From: Streptomyces sp. JH34
GTDB lineage: Bacteria; Actinomycetota; Actinomycetes; Streptomycetales; Streptomycetaceae
Length of the DNA stretch: 64,000 bases
Assembly: GCF_029428875.1 (NCBI RefSeq)
Contig: NZ_JAJSOO010000001.1
Location: 744,001 to 808,000 of the forward strand
Direction: 5' to 3'
Part shown: positions 28,635 to 37,974 of the stretch, piece after piece
Layout of the letters: every line of letters begins with the position of its first letter
How positions within the stretch are numbered: position 1 is the stretch's first letter
Program-made: the position numbers and the translations under genes
The notes under the pieces: model-generated
What the model was told of the DNA's origin: nothing
The model's input: only the letters and a program-made list of their open reading frames with translations
Databases searched by the model: none

Positions 28635-29873
28635 TCACACGGCCGGAGTGGGGCAGGGCTCACCGGTGGGGTCGGCCGGGTCGGGCGTCGGGGTGGGGGC
28701 GGTGGGGCAGCCTGGATCGGTGGTCGTGGGCTCCGGGTCGGGCGTCGTGGTCGGGTCGGGCGTCGTGGTCGGGTCCGGTGTGGTGGTGGGGTCCGGTGTG
28801 GTGGTGGGGTCCGGGGTCGGCGTGGGCTCGGTGGGGCCGCTGTCCGTCGGGCCGGGGCTCGGGGGTCCTCCCGGGCCGGGGCTGCCGGAATCCGTCGGCG
28901 TGGGGGTGGGTGTGACGGTGGGTGAGGTGGAGGGGCGCGGGGTGCCGCCGGGCTGCGGGCCGACGATGATCCCGCCGCCCCCCTTGCCGGGGTCGCTCGG
29001 GCTGCCGGGGCCTCCGACCGGGGCCTCAGGCGCGTGGGGACTGCCCGCTCCGGGGCTCCTCGGGACGACGCCCCTGCCGTCGGCGACGGTGTGGGTGCCC
29101 TTGCGGTAGAACTCCAGCCAGGACAGGACCGTGCGCAGGTAGGTGTCGGAGTGGTTGTAGCTGAGGACCGCCCTGTCCAGGTCCGCCCGTGAGGACAGGT
29201 CGCGTGTCCCCGCGCAGAGGTAGTGGCCGGCGGCGAGGGCCGCGTCCTGGACGTTGCCGGGGTCCTTGCGTCCGTCTCCGTTGCCGTCCTTGCCCCAGTG
29301 CGCCCAGGTGGAGGGGATGAACTGCATGGGCCCGACGGCGCGGTCGTACCGGGTGTCCCCGTCGTACGCACCGCCGTCGGTGTCGGGGATGTTCGCGAAG
29401 CCGGCTCCGTCGAGGATCGGGCCGAGGATCGGGGTGAGCGTGGTGCCGGCGGCGTCCACCCGTCCTCCGCTCGCGTGGCCGGACTCCACCTTCCCGATCG
29501 CGGCGAGCAACTGCCAGGGGAGGTTGCATCCCGGGTCGCTGCCGCGGAGGGAGCTCTCCGCTGCGCGGTAGGCGGCCAGGACGGTGGCGGGGATCCCCGC
29601 CTCGGCCCATGTCCGCACGACCGCCGGGCTCGGCTTCTTCCCGCTGTTCAGGCCCTTGGGCGGCTCCGGCGACCGCAGGGGCGGAAGCTCGGTGTGGTAG
29701 CTGTCGTCGTTCGGCACCTCGGTCCAGACGACGTCGTCCGAGGCCACGGTCTTCATGTCGTCGTCGGGGCCGCCGGCGAGCCCGGGGGCCTGGGACGCGG
29801 TGAGCGCCGCCATGGCGGCCACGGCGGTGGCCGTCCCGGTGAGCCCGCGGCGCATCGTTCCGTTGAACCTCAT
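28635..29873 (-). CDS. Secreted lytic murein transglycosylase with Pro/Thr repeat tail
   Basis: This is a 412-residue exported protein. After a signal peptide, an MltB/SLT-2-like domain (about 110-275) contains the probable catalytic glutamate in LLAAIGKVESGH, then VGPMQFIPSTWAHWG and AALAAGHYLCAG. The C-terminal third is low-complexity, with four consecutive six-residue PDPTTT-type units encoded by 18-base DNA repeats (about 28731-28818), suiting a wall-spanning linker. GGAGGGAGG precedes ATG 29873. It lies 19 bases after the last Mce-associated gene on the same strand, so it may be co-transcribed with the mce operon. It converges on the ligase with a 4-base gap. Confidence 0.92.
   Translation of the reverse strand: MRFNGTMRRGLTGTATAVAAMAALTASQAPGLAGGPDDDMKTVASDDVVWTEVPNDDSYHTELPPLRSPEPPKGLNSGKKPSPAVVRTWAEAGIPATVLAAYRAAESSLRGSDPGCNLPWQLLAAIGKVESGHASGGRVDAAGTTLTPILGPILDGAGFANIPDTDGGAYDGDTRYDRAVGPMQFIPSTWAHWGKDGNGDGRKDPGNVQDAALAAGHYLCAGTRDLSSRADLDRAVLSYNHSDTYLRTVLSWLEFYRKGTHTVADGRGVVPRSPGAGSPHAPEAPVGGPGSPSDPGKGGGGIIVGPQPGGTPRPSTSPTVTPTPTPTDSGSPGPGGPPSPGPTDSGPTEPTPTPDPTTTPDPTTTPDPTTTPDPTTTPDPEPTTTDPGCPTAPTPTPDPADPTGEPCPTPAV
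28731..28818. repeat. 18-base tandem repeats in the transglycosylase tail
   Basis: About four to five near-identical 18-base units (GGGTCCGGTGTGGTGGTG type on the plus strand) encode the PDPTTT repeats. Two successive sequence variants suggest stepwise duplication. Copy number should vary between strains. Confidence 0.8.
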
Positions 29874-29892
29874 GTTTCCTCCCTCTCCTGGG

Positions 29893-30684
29893 TCATCGCG
29901 CGAAGGTGTCGATGGCCGCGATCCGCCAGGTGTCACCGCGTCGTACGGCGTCCACGGCGAACATGGCGGCCGCGTAGGTGGTCTCCTCCTGCTTGCCGGT
30001 GCGGGTGTTGCTCTGGTCGGCGAAGACGAGCAGCCGGGCCCGGTCGCCGTCGAGCAGTTCGACGCCGCTCTCGGTGACGGTCGTGGTGAGCACCAGCTTC
30101 TGTTTCGGCGCCTGTGCGCGTACCTCGGCGAGCATGTCCTTGTGCTGCTGGACCGCCTTGCCGGTCAGGTACTTCTGTGCGGCCAGGTCCGACTTCCCCG
30201 GCGACGCGTACGTGTACGAGAAGACGGCGCCCACGGCCTCGGAGATCTGGCCCTTGACCTCGCTCGTCCGGCTGATGTCGGTGAGGGCGGTGTTCTGCCG
30301 CGTGGGGTCCTCCCGGAGCGTCGCGGCGGAGGTGAACGCCCAGGCGGCGAGGGCGCCGAGGAGAACGGTGGCCGCGCAGAGCACGGCGGGGAGCGGGATG
30401 CGGAGGCGGGGCATCCGGCCGGCGGGACGTCCGTCGTCGGCGGGCTCGCCGGAGGCGTCGGTGTCGGCCTTCGCGTCGGCACCGGCCGCCTCGTCGCCCT
30501 CGGGATCCTCAGGAGACTCGGCATTCTCAGGGGACTCGGGATCCTCAGGGGACTCGTGGGCGTCAGCGGACTCGGTCGCCTCGGTGGCCGGTTCCCGGGT
30601 CGCGGCTGTGCGCGGCGGTGCGCTCGTCGCGGTGACGGTGGCGAGCCTGCGGCGGCGGTTGACGAGGTGTCGGGTCGTCGACAT
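29893..30684 (-). CDS. Mce-associated membrane protein
   Basis: This is a 263-residue protein. An acidic N-terminal cytoplasmic region rich in repeated ESPEDPES-like motifs (about 40-65) is followed by one membrane span (about 98-120). An extracytoplasmic Mas domain then follows (TSAATLREDPTRQNTALTD to WRIAAIDTF). It is last of four such proteins behind mceF. Mas proteins are thought to stabilise Mce lipid-transfer complexes. Confidence 0.85.
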   Translation of the reverse strand: MSTTRHLVNRRRRLATVTATSAPPRTAATREPATEATESADAHESPEDPESPENAESPEDPEGDEAAGADAKADTDASGEPADDGRPAGRMPRLRIPLPAVLCAATVLLGALAAWAFTSAATLREDPTRQNTALTDISRTSEVKGQISEAVGAVFSYTYASPGKSDLAAQKYLTGKAVQQHKDMLAEVRAQAPKQKLVLTTTVTESGVELLDGDRARLLVFADQSNTRTGKQEETTYAAAMFAVDAVRRGDTWRIAAIDTFAR

Positions 30685-30723
30685 GTCGGTGGTCCTCTCG
30701 AAGGGCTTTCGGTCGGGCGGGGT

Positions 30724-31254
30724 TCAGCCGGCGGTGTTGCCGACCGGGGCCTGGCCGAGGGCGCTGAGCTTCCACCCCTCGGAGGTGCGGGTGAGCTGCC
30801 CCAGCATCCGGCTCTCCTTGACCGCGGGCTTGCCCTCCGGGGCCGTCACGGTGACTCTGAGCGCCACCATCACCCCCGCCTTGCCGGCCCGGTCGTCGAG
30901 CTCCGTCACCGCGCCCGACAGGATCTCGGCGGTGCTGACGGTCCTGGCCGCCTCGATCTGCTTCACGAACGCGTCCCGTCCGTCGACGAGTTGCTTGTGG
31001 AGGTCGCCGGTGGTCGACTCCTCCCAGCTGTCGAGCCCTTTCTCCACCTTCGCGTGGTCGAGCGTGTTCATGTTCTGCACGGCCTGCTCACCCGCGGCCA
31101 ACGCGTCGTCGCGTGCCTCGGCGTAGGCCGCCGAGTCGTCGTGTGTCACGTCGTAACGCTCCCAGCCGCCCCAGGCCGCCGCCCCGGCCGCCGCGACCGC
31201 CAGCACGACCGCCGCCGTCACCAGCGGATTCCTCGTCGTCCGTACCCGTGCCAT
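30724..31254 (-). CDS. Mce-associated membrane protein
   Basis: This is a 176-residue protein with an N-terminal span (about 12-32) and an extracytoplasmic domain beginning YAEARDDALAAGEQAVQNMN and ending WKLSALGQAPVG. It matches the shorter Mas type (compare 31876-32397). It starts 13 bases after the preceding gene ends. No catalytic motif is visible. Confidence 0.85.
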   Translation of the reverse strand: MARVRTTRNPLVTAAVVLAVAAAGAAAWGGWERYDVTHDDSAAYAEARDDALAAGEQAVQNMNTLDHAKVEKGLDSWEESTTGDLHKQLVDGRDAFVKQIEAARTVSTAEILSGAVTELDDRAGKAGVMVALRVTVTAPEGKPAVKESRMLGQLTRTSEGWKLSALGQAPVGNTAG

Positions 31255-31267
31255 TGGTGCCTCTCCC

Positions 31268-31879
31268 CTACCTGGAGGTGATGTCGACGATGATCCAGCG
31301 GTCGCCGCGCAGTTCCGCCGTCACCGAGAGCTGGGCCGCCGCGGTGGTGGCGGCCTTCCCCTCGCGCTCGTAGACCTGGTCGAGGAAGACGAGCAGGTGG
31401 GCGCTGCGGGTGCCGAGCCGGGTGACTCCGGCGCGTACGGCCTGCGAGGTGAGCGTGAGTTTCTGGTCGGCCGCCTGTTTCTCGACCTGGCCGAAGAGTG
31501 CCGCGTACTGCTGCAGGGCCTTGCCGGCCAGGAGTCGCTTCGCCGACTCCTTGGTGGCGGCGGTGCTCCGGGGGTTGTACGAGAAGACCTTGCCCAGGGC
31601 GCTGCTGACGTCTCCCACGACCCGGTTGGTCCCGGCGGTGTCGGTCAGCGCGCGGTTCGAGGTCGCCGGGGTGTCGCGCAGGTGCCGCCCCTGGACGAAG
31701 AGGACGGCACCGGCGGCCAGCAGGGCGACGGCCAGGGCCGCCGCGAGAACGCGGCGCCAGGGCGCCCGGCGGGGCGTGCCGGGCTCCTGGGCGGTGTCCA
31801 CCCCGTCACCCGCTGCCTCCGTGTCCGGGCCGGGCTTCGAGGAGGCCTCCTGGACCGTGGTCCCTCCGGGCTGTGTCAT
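31268..31879 (-). CDS. Mce-associated membrane protein
   Basis: This is a 203-residue protein with a short cytoplasmic tail, a span at about 44-65, and a Mas domain (DTPATSNRALTDTAGTNRVV to RWIIVDITS). It is similar in plan to 29893-30684, so the four Mas genes appear to be two alternating paralogous pairs. ATG 31879 overlaps the upstream stop as ATGA. Confidence 0.85.
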   Translation of the reverse strand: MTQPGGTTVQEASSKPGPDTEAAGDGVDTAQEPGTPRRAPWRRVLAAALAVALLAAGAVLFVQGRHLRDTPATSNRALTDTAGTNRVVGDVSSALGKVFSYNPRSTAATKESAKRLLAGKALQQYAALFGQVEKQAADQKLTLTSQAVRAGVTRLGTRSAHLLVFLDQVYEREGKAATTAAAQLSVTAELRGDRWIIVDITSR

Positions 31880-32397
31880 CCGCCGCTCCCGACCGGTATC
31901 GCGTCCAGTGCCTTGATCTTCCAGCCGTCCCCGGTCCGGGCCAGGGTCGCCTCGAAGCGTTTGCGCTCGGTGCCGTCCGTGCCGGTGCGCGGGGTGATCG
32001 CGACGTCCACGGTGGCGATCAGCACCGCTGTTCCGGCCCGGTCGTCGAGCGCGGTGAGGGCCGCGTCGGTGACCTTGCCGCGTGCGGTCGCCCCGGCTTC
32101 GGTGAGCTCCGCGGTGTCCTTCTTCCGGCTGCTCTCCAACTGTTCGTGCAGCGGGCCCGTGGAAGCGGCGAGCCAGGCCGTGAGCCCGGACTTCACGCTC
32201 GCCGCGCTCGTGCCGTCCATGCTGTTCAGCCGCGCGAGGTGACTCCTGCCGTCGGCGGTCGCCGCGTCACGTGCCTTGGCGTACGCCAGCGTGTCGTCGC
32301 CGCGTGCCTGGGCGTAGGACCAGCCGCCGAGTGCGCAGACCAGCACGGCCGTGAGCATGACGGCCCAACCGCCCAGGTTCCTGGTACGGGCGTTCAC
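31876..32397 (-). CDS. Mce-associated membrane protein
   Basis: This is a 173-residue protein with one N-terminal span (about 8-28) and an extracytoplasmic domain (YAKARDAATADGRSHLARLN to WKIKALDAIPVG), paralogous to 30724-31254. The GTG start at 32397 overlaps the mceF stop as GTGA, linking the Mas genes to the mce operon by translational coupling. Confidence 0.85.
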   Translation of the reverse strand: MNARTRNLGGWAVMLTAVLVCALGGWSYAQARGDDTLAYAKARDAATADGRSHLARLNSMDGTSAASVKSGLTAWLAASTGPLHEQLESSRKKDTAELTEAGATARGKVTDAALTALDDRAGTAVLIATVDVAITPRTGTDGTERKRFEATLARTGDGWKIKALDAIPVGSGG

Positions 32398-33650
32398 GCG
32401 CCACCTCCCAGGCCGAGCAGGCCGGCCATGCCGTCGGCCGGGCGTCCCGCGTCTCCCGCGACGCCGAGGGCTCCGGGGAGTCCGGATCCCTCCGTGCCGG
32501 AGATCAGCGAGCCGGGCTTCGCCGGCTTCGGCACACCGCCGCCGTCGGGGGCGTTGGCGCTGCCCCGCACGTTGACGCCGCTGCCGGGCGGGGAGGCGCA
32601 GCGGGCACCGGTGTTCACCGCCGGTGCGGCCGAGAGGTCCTTGCCGGGCCGGTAGGTGGTGGAGCCGTATCCGGCGGTGCAGGGCAGCGGTTCGAAGAAG
32701 GTGACGGACATCCCGAAGCGGGCGTCTCCGTCCTCGTCGATGATGCTCGCCCCGGCCGCGGCGACCGCGGGTACCTTCACCAGCAGCTCCTCCAGGCCCC
32801 GTTGCCGGGTGACGGCGACCTCGGAGGTGGTGAGGAGGTTGGCGACGACGACTCCGAAGCCGGGTTCGAGGTCGCGCAGGAGCCCGCTGATCTGGGCGGT
32901 GGCACCGGGCGCCGCCGCGATCAGCCGTCGCAGGTCGGTGTCGGAACCCTTCAGTTCGGCGGCCAGCTCCTCGGCGCCGGAGGCGAATCCCTTGAGCGCC
33001 TCGCCCTGTTCGGCCTGGGTACGCAGGACGGTCTCGCCGTCCGCCATCAGCTTGGTGGTGGTCGGCAGTGCCCGGTCGGCCGCGTCGACGAACTCGCCGC
33101 CGGTGTCCAGCAGCACCTGGAGGTCGTCACCGCGTCCTTCGAACGCGGCGCCGAACTCCTCGACGACGGTGCGCAGGTCTTCGGTGTCCACGGAGGCGGT
33201 GAGGTCGTTGACGCTGGTGAGGACGTCGGTGACGGGCGCGGGGACGGTGGTGTCGGCCTGGTCGATGACCGAGCCGTTCTCCAGGAACGGGCCGTCCTCG
33301 CGGGTGGGCCGCAGGTCGACGTACTGCTCGCCGACCGCGGAGAGGCTGGCGACCACGGCTTCCAGGCTGTCGGGGATGCGCGGCGCGTCGTTCTCGATGC
33401 GCAGTTCGGCCTCGACCCCCTCGTCGGTGAGCCGGATCGGGCCGACCCGGCCGACGGAGACTCCCCGGTAGGTGACGTTGGAGTGCGTGAACAGGCCGCC
33501 CGTCTGCGGCAGTTGGATCTTGACGGTGTAGTAGCCGCGCAGTCCGACGTAGTGGCCGAGGTCGGCGTACCGGGCGCCCAGGTAGCCGAGGACGAGTACC
33601 GCGATGATCAGGAAGGCGATGTTCTTGAGCCGGGTGGCGAGGGTGATCAT
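32394..33650 (-). CDS. mceF: MCE/MlaD-family lipid-transfer protein (sixth, MceF position)
   Basis: This is a 418-residue membrane-anchored protein with an N-terminal span and an MCE domain (about 38-115, VKIQLPQTGGLFTHSNVTYR, GVSVGRVGPIRL). A long helical region and a Gly/Ala-rich tail follow. Six such proteins form a hetero-hexameric tunnel for lipid or sterol. Letter assignment is by gene order only. The start overlaps the mceE stop as TGATG on the coding strand. Confidence 0.93.
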   Translation of the reverse strand: MITLATRLKNIAFLIIAVLVLGYLGARYADLGHYVGLRGYYTVKIQLPQTGGLFTHSNVTYRGVSVGRVGPIRLTDEGVEAELRIENDAPRIPDSLEAVVASLSAVGEQYVDLRPTREDGPFLENGSVIDQADTTVPAPVTDVLTSVNDLTASVDTEDLRTVVEEFGAAFEGRGDDLQVLLDTGGEFVDAADRALPTTTKLMADGETVLRTQAEQGEALKGFASGAEELAAELKGSDTDLRRLIAAAPGATAQISGLLRDLEPGFGVVVANLLTTSEVAVTRQRGLEELLVKVPAVAAAGASIIDEDGDARFGMSVTFFEPLPCTAGYGSTTYRPGKDLSAAPAVNTGARCASPPGSGVNVRGSANAPDGGGVPKPAKPGSLISGTEGSGLPGALGVAGDAGRPADGMAGLLGLGGGA

Positions 33651-34789
33651 CAGCGGGTGCCCTCCGTGCCGGACGCGGTGACCGACGGGAGCGGCAGCGG
33701 CAGCGCCGAGCCGGCCTTCTGCGTGGTGCCGGTCGCCGGCGGGGTGAGCGCCGGGATGATCTGCGTGCCGGGCACGGCGGTGACGTCCAGGTAGACGTTG
33801 AGGTAGTCGCCCTTCACCCCGCGCAGCACTTCGTCCGTGAACGGGTAGGTGAGCAGCACCTGCAGGGAGTCGGGGAGGTCCTGCCCCGAGTCGGCGAGGG
33901 CCGTCAGGGTGGGGGCGAGGGCCTTGAGGTCGGCGATCATGTCCGCCTTGCTCCTGTTGACGGTGTCGACGGCGACGGTGGAGAGCGTGTCGAGCGAGCG
34001 CAGCATGGTGAGCAGCGATCCGCGCTGCTTCTCCAGTACCTTCAGGCCCGGGCTGAGGCCGGTGAGCACGGTTCCCACGTCCTGTTTACGGGTGGCGAGT
34101 GTGGCGGCCAGCCGGTTGACGCCGTCGAGCGCATCGGTGATGTCCTCCTTGTGGGTGTCCAGGTCGGTGACGAGGGTGTCGACGCGGCTCAGCATCGAGC
34201 GGATCTGGGGTTCCTGTCCGGCGAGTGCCTTGTTGAGCTCGGTGGTGATGGTCTTCAGCTGGGCGATCCCGCCGCCGTTGAGGAGCATCGACAGGGCGCC
34301 GAAGACCTCTTCGACCTCGGGGTTGCGGTTGGTGCGGACGAGCGGGATGCGGTCTCCGTCGGACAGCGAGCCCTTCGCCGTTCCGTCGGCGGGCGGTGAG
34401 AGCTGGACGTACTTCTCACCGAGGAGGCTGGACTGTTCGAGGTGGGCGTAGGCGTTGGCGGGCATCTTGATCTTCCCGTTGACGCGCATGGTCACCTTGG
34501 CCGTCCAGCTGCCGGGGGTGAGGGAGATCTTGGTGACCCGGCCCACGGCCACGTCGTTGACCTTGACGGAGGACTGCGGGGCGAGGCTGAGGACGTCGCC
34601 GAACTCGGCGGTGATCTCGTACGGGTGGTCGCCGAGGTCGGCGCCGCCGGGCAGCGGCATCTGGTCGATGCCCGAGAACGACGGCAGGCCGGTGGTCGTC
34701 GCGACGAGTACGAAGCAGACGCCGGCGGCCACCAGGGCTCCGAGGCCCGCGACGGCGCGCGTGCCGGGTCCGTGCAGGGCGGGGCTCAT
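33650..34789 (-). CDS. mceE: MCE-family protein (fifth, MceE position)
   Basis: This is a 379-residue protein with an N-terminal span (about 12-32), an MCE domain (about 55-130; ITAEFGDVLSLAPQSSVKVN, DVAVGRVTKISL), then the helical region typical of Mce proteins. In mycobacteria MceE is a lipoprotein; here I see no lipobox cysteine. ATGA overlap with mceD. Confidence 0.93.
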   Translation of the reverse strand: MSPALHGPGTRAVAGLGALVAAGVCFVLVATTTGLPSFSGIDQMPLPGGADLGDHPYEITAEFGDVLSLAPQSSVKVNDVAVGRVTKISLTPGSWTAKVTMRVNGKIKMPANAYAHLEQSSLLGEKYVQLSPPADGTAKGSLSDGDRIPLVRTNRNPEVEEVFGALSMLLNGGGIAQLKTITTELNKALAGQEPQIRSMLSRVDTLVTDLDTHKEDITDALDGVNRLAATLATRKQDVGTVLTGLSPGLKVLEKQRGSLLTMLRSLDTLSTVAVDTVNRSKADMIADLKALAPTLTALADSGQDLPDSLQVLLTYPFTDEVLRGVKGDYLNVYLDVTAVPGTQIIPALTPPATGTTQKAGSALPLPLPSVTASGTEGTR

Positions 34790-35928
34790 CGGTCCGCCTC
34801 CTTCTTCTCGCCCGTACCGGTCTTCTTCGTGGTCCCGGTGTCCTCCGGGGTGCCGTAGACGGTGCCGACGGCGGGCAGCGGCAGGGCGGGCAGGTCCTTC
34901 TGCCGGGTGGTGTCCACCGGGGCCAGCCCCTGGAGGCCCGCGGTCCCCGCACCGGGTTCGGTGAGCGGACCGCCCATGGACAGCTCGTTGAGGTTCGTGC
35001 GCCCGTTGAGGGTGCGGTTCGCCGGGTCGTAGGCGTTGAGCACGTTGTCCGCCGCGAGCGGCAGCGTGTCGAGCGACTCGGCGAGCGAGGCGCGCTGGTC
35101 GACCAGGGTCCGGGTGAGGGGCACCAGGAGGTCCACGTTCTTCTTGAGCGCGCCCCGGTTCTTCTGGATGAAGCTCTTGACCTGGCCGAGCGCGGTGCCC
35201 AGTTCCTTCAGGGCCGCGCTGAGGTTCTCCTTGTCGTCGGCCAGGAAGCCGGTGACCGTGTTGAGTTGCTGTTCCGCGGCCCGCACGTCACCGTCCTTCT
35301 CCTTGAGCACGGTGGTGAAGGTCTGCAGGTAGGACAGCGTGTCGAAGAGGTTGCCGCTGGACTTGTCGAGCGTCTTCGTCGCCTTGCCGAACTGCTCGAT
35401 GGAGTCACCGATGGCCTCCCCGTTGCCCTTGAGGTTCTTGGAACCGGTCTCCAGGAGGCCGGAGAGGGCTCCGTCGGCGTTGGCACCGTCGGGGCCGAGC
35501 GCCGCGGAGATCTCCGTGATCGACTCGTAGAGCTGGTCCACCTCGATGGGCGTGGCGTTGTTCGCCGCGGGGAGGACGGCGCCGCCCCTCAGCCGCGCTC
35601 CCCCGGTGTAGGCCGGAGCGAGCTGGACGTACCGGTCGGCCACGAGGGTGGGGGCGACGACGACGGCGTGCGCGTCCGCGGGGACGTCGACGCCCTCGTC
35701 GAGCCGCAGGGTGACGCGGACCTCCTCGCCGCGCGGTGTCACCGCTTCGACGGTGCCCACCTTCACTCCGAGGATCCGCAGGTCGGATCCCGGGTACACA
35801 CCGGTGACCCGGTCGAAGTAGGCGGTGACGGTGGTGCCGTCCTGGTCCATGGCGCTCACGCCCGAGCCGACGGCCACGGCCACGACCGCGAGTCCGGCCC
35901 CGATACCGATGATGCGGATGCGCCTCAT
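34786..35928 (-). CDS. mceD: MCE-family protein (fourth, MceD position)
   Basis: This is a 380-residue protein: N-terminal span (about 5-25), MCE domain (about 32-110; VTAYFDRVTGVYPGSDLRIL, GVKVGTVEAV), and a helical region. The C-terminal tail is Lys/Thr-rich (TKKTGTGEKKEADR). Length and order match Mce proteins. Confidence 0.93.
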   Translation of the reverse strand: MRRIRIIGIGAGLAVVAVAVGSGVSAMDQDGTTVTAYFDRVTGVYPGSDLRILGVKVGTVEAVTPRGEEVRVTLRLDEGVDVPADAHAVVVAPTLVADRYVQLAPAYTGGARLRGGAVLPAANNATPIEVDQLYESITEISAALGPDGANADGALSGLLETGSKNLKGNGEAIGDSIEQFGKATKTLDKSSGNLFDTLSYLQTFTTVLKEKDGDVRAAEQQLNTVTGFLADDKENLSAALKELGTALGQVKSFIQKNRGALKKNVDLLVPLTRTLVDQRASLAESLDTLPLAADNVLNAYDPANRTLNGRTNLNELSMGGPLTEPGAGTAGLQGLAPVDTTRQKDLPALPLPAVGTVYGTPEDTGTTKKTGTGEKKEADR

Positions 35929-35929
35929 G

Positions 35930-36946
35930 TCAGCGGCCCCCCTGCTTCGGCGGCATGCAGTCGTTCGCCGGAGGGGTGTCCTTCGGCAGGTAGGTCTTGG
36001 GGACGACTCCGCAGACGTAGTTGTCGAACCACCGCCCGTTGCCGAGGGTGTTGCCGACGAGCCGGTTGTAGGTGCCGGCCATGGAGAGCACCTTGTCGAG
36101 GCTCTTGCGGTTCTTCACCAGGACGGTGGTGACCCGGCCCAGCGAGTCGAGGGTCGGCTTCAGCTGCTTGTCGTTGTCGGTGACGAGACCGGTGAGCTGG
36201 GTACCCAGGTCCCGGGTGCCGGTGAGCAGCAGGTGGATGGAGTCGCGGCGGGCCTGGATCTCGCCGAGGAGGAGATTGCCGTCCTCCAGCAGGGTCTCGA
36301 AGCTGCTCTTCTTCGTGGCGAGCGTCTTCGTGAGCTGCTTGCTGCCCCTGAGGAGGGTGGCGAGCTGCGCGTCGCGCTCGGAGACCGTCCTCGACAGTGC
36401 GGAGAGCCCTTCCGCGGCGCTGCGCACGTCGGGCGGCGAGTCCTTGAAGGTGTCCGAGATGGTCTCGAAGCTCTGGGCGAGCTGTGCCGTGTCGATCTCG
36501 TCGATGGTCTCGCCGAGGCCGTCGAACGCCTGGGTGACGTCGTAGGGGGAGGTCGTCCGGCTCGACGTGATGCGGGAGTCCGGGTCCTGCGGCGCGTCGC
36601 CGAGCGGGTCGACGGCGAGGTACTTCTCGCCCAGGAGGGTCTTGATGGCGATCCCGACGGTGGAGGAGTCGCCGATCCAGGCGTCCTTCACCTTGAAGTC
36701 GACCTTCACCTCGGCGCCGTCGAGGGAGACACCGGTGACCTCTCCGACCTTCACCCCTGCGATCCGGACCTCGTCGCCGGCCTCGAGTCCGGCGGACTCG
36801 GTGAAGTCGGCGCTGTAGGAGGTGCCGCCGCCGAGGAACGGCAGGGCGTCGGCCCGGTAGGCGGCGAGGCCGACGAGCGCCAGGACGACGAGGCCGATGA
36901 CGCCCAGGGCGACGGGGTTGCGTTCGCGTACGGGCTTGATCCTCAT
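35930..36946 (-). CDS. mceC: MCE-family protein (third, MceC position)
   Basis: This is a 338-residue protein that starts MRIKPVRERNPVALGVIGLV, with the MCE domain at about 40-115 (YSADFTESAGLEAGDEVRIA, GVKVGEVTGVSL). ATG 36946 overlaps the mceB stop as ATGA; a longer frame to 37051 would run into mceB and is rejected. The C-terminus ends CMPPKQGGR. Confidence 0.93.
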   Translation of the reverse strand: MRIKPVRERNPVALGVIGLVVLALVGLAAYRADALPFLGGGTSYSADFTESAGLEAGDEVRIAGVKVGEVTGVSLDGAEVKVDFKVKDAWIGDSSTVGIAIKTLLGEKYLAVDPLGDAPQDPDSRITSSRTTSPYDVTQAFDGLGETIDEIDTAQLAQSFETISDTFKDSPPDVRSAAEGLSALSRTVSERDAQLATLLRGSKQLTKTLATKKSSFETLLEDGNLLLGEIQARRDSIHLLLTGTRDLGTQLTGLVTDNDKQLKPTLDSLGRVTTVLVKNRKSLDKVLSMAGTYNRLVGNTLGNGRWFDNYVCGVVPKTYLPKDTPPANDCMPPKQGGR

Positions 36947-37974
36947 CCCGTGCACCTCGATCCGCCGATCGTGATGCCGGTGGGCGGCGCGCTGCCGTCC
37001 TCGGTGGTCACACCGGTGACCTTCGCCTCGCACAGGTAGAGGTTGAGCCACGAGCCGTACGAGGTGAGGCGGGTGATGGCCTCCATCTTGGCGGGTGTCT
37101 TCTCCAGGAAGCCCTCGATCTGCGGCGCGCCCTTGTCGAGCTGTCCGCTGAGCCGCCCCAGCTGCGCGATGTCCTCCTTCAGCGGCGCGCGGCCGTCCTG
37201 GAGGAGGTCCGCGGTGACGGTGGTGAGGGCGCCCATCGCGGTGACCGCGTCGCCTAGCGGCTTGCGGTCGCCGGAGAAGCCCTTGACGAGTTTCTCGAGC
37301 GTGACCACGAGGTCGTCGAAGCCCGCCTCCCGGTCGTTGACGGTCTTGAGAACCGTGTTGAGGTTCTTGATCACCTCACCGATCACCTTGTCCTTGGCCG
37401 CGACGGTGCCGGTCAGCGATCCGACGTGGGAGAGGATGCTGTCGACGGTGCCGCCCTCCCCTTGGAGGACCTGCACGATGGAGCCGGCGAGCTGGTTGAC
37501 GTCCGGCGGGGAGAGTCCTTCGAAGAGCGGCTGGAAGCCGTTGAAGAGCTGGGTGAGGTCGAGTGCGGGGGTGGTGCGCGACAGCGGGATCGTCGCACCG
37601 GACCTGAAGGCCGCCCCCACGGTTCCGACGCCCTGGTCGAGGTCGATGTAGCGCTGGCCGACCATGTTGAGGTACTTGATCGACGCGGTCACCGAGGCGG
37701 GCAGCTTGCGGCCCTTGCGTACGGCGAAGCCGACTTCGGCCTCCCGGCGGTCGGCGACATCGATGGACTCGACCTGCCCGACCTTGACGCCCGCGATCCT
37801 GACGCTGTCGCCGACGACCAGTCCGGTGGCATCGGTGAACCGCGCCTTGTACGAGGTGGTGTCGCCGACGCCGGTGTCGGCGATGGCCAGGGCGAGGACG
37901 GTGGTGGCCAGCGCGGTCACCACGACGAAGACGAGGGATTTGACGAGCGGTCCCGCGAGGGAGCGGCGCTTCAC
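36943..37974 (-). CDS. mceB: MCE-family protein (second, MceB position)
   Basis: This is a 343-residue protein with an N-terminal span (about 8-30), MCE domain (about 38-115; YKARFTDATGLVVGDSVRIA, GVKVGQVESIDV) and helical region. The start is GTG 37974, overlapping the mceA stop as GTGA. Confidence 0.93.
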   Translation of the reverse strand: MKRRSLAGPLVKSLVFVVVTALATTVLALAIADTGVGDTTSYKARFTDATGLVVGDSVRIAGVKVGQVESIDVADRREAEVGFAVRKGRKLPASVTASIKYLNMVGQRYIDLDQGVGTVGAAFRSGATIPLSRTTPALDLTQLFNGFQPLFEGLSPPDVNQLAGSIVQVLQGEGGTVDSILSHVGSLTGTVAAKDKVIGEVIKNLNTVLKTVNDREAGFDDLVVTLEKLVKGFSGDRKPLGDAVTAMGALTTVTADLLQDGRAPLKEDIAQLGRLSGQLDKGAPQIEGFLEKTPAKMEAITRLTSYGSWLNLYLCEAKVTGVTTEDGSAPPTGITIGGSRCTG

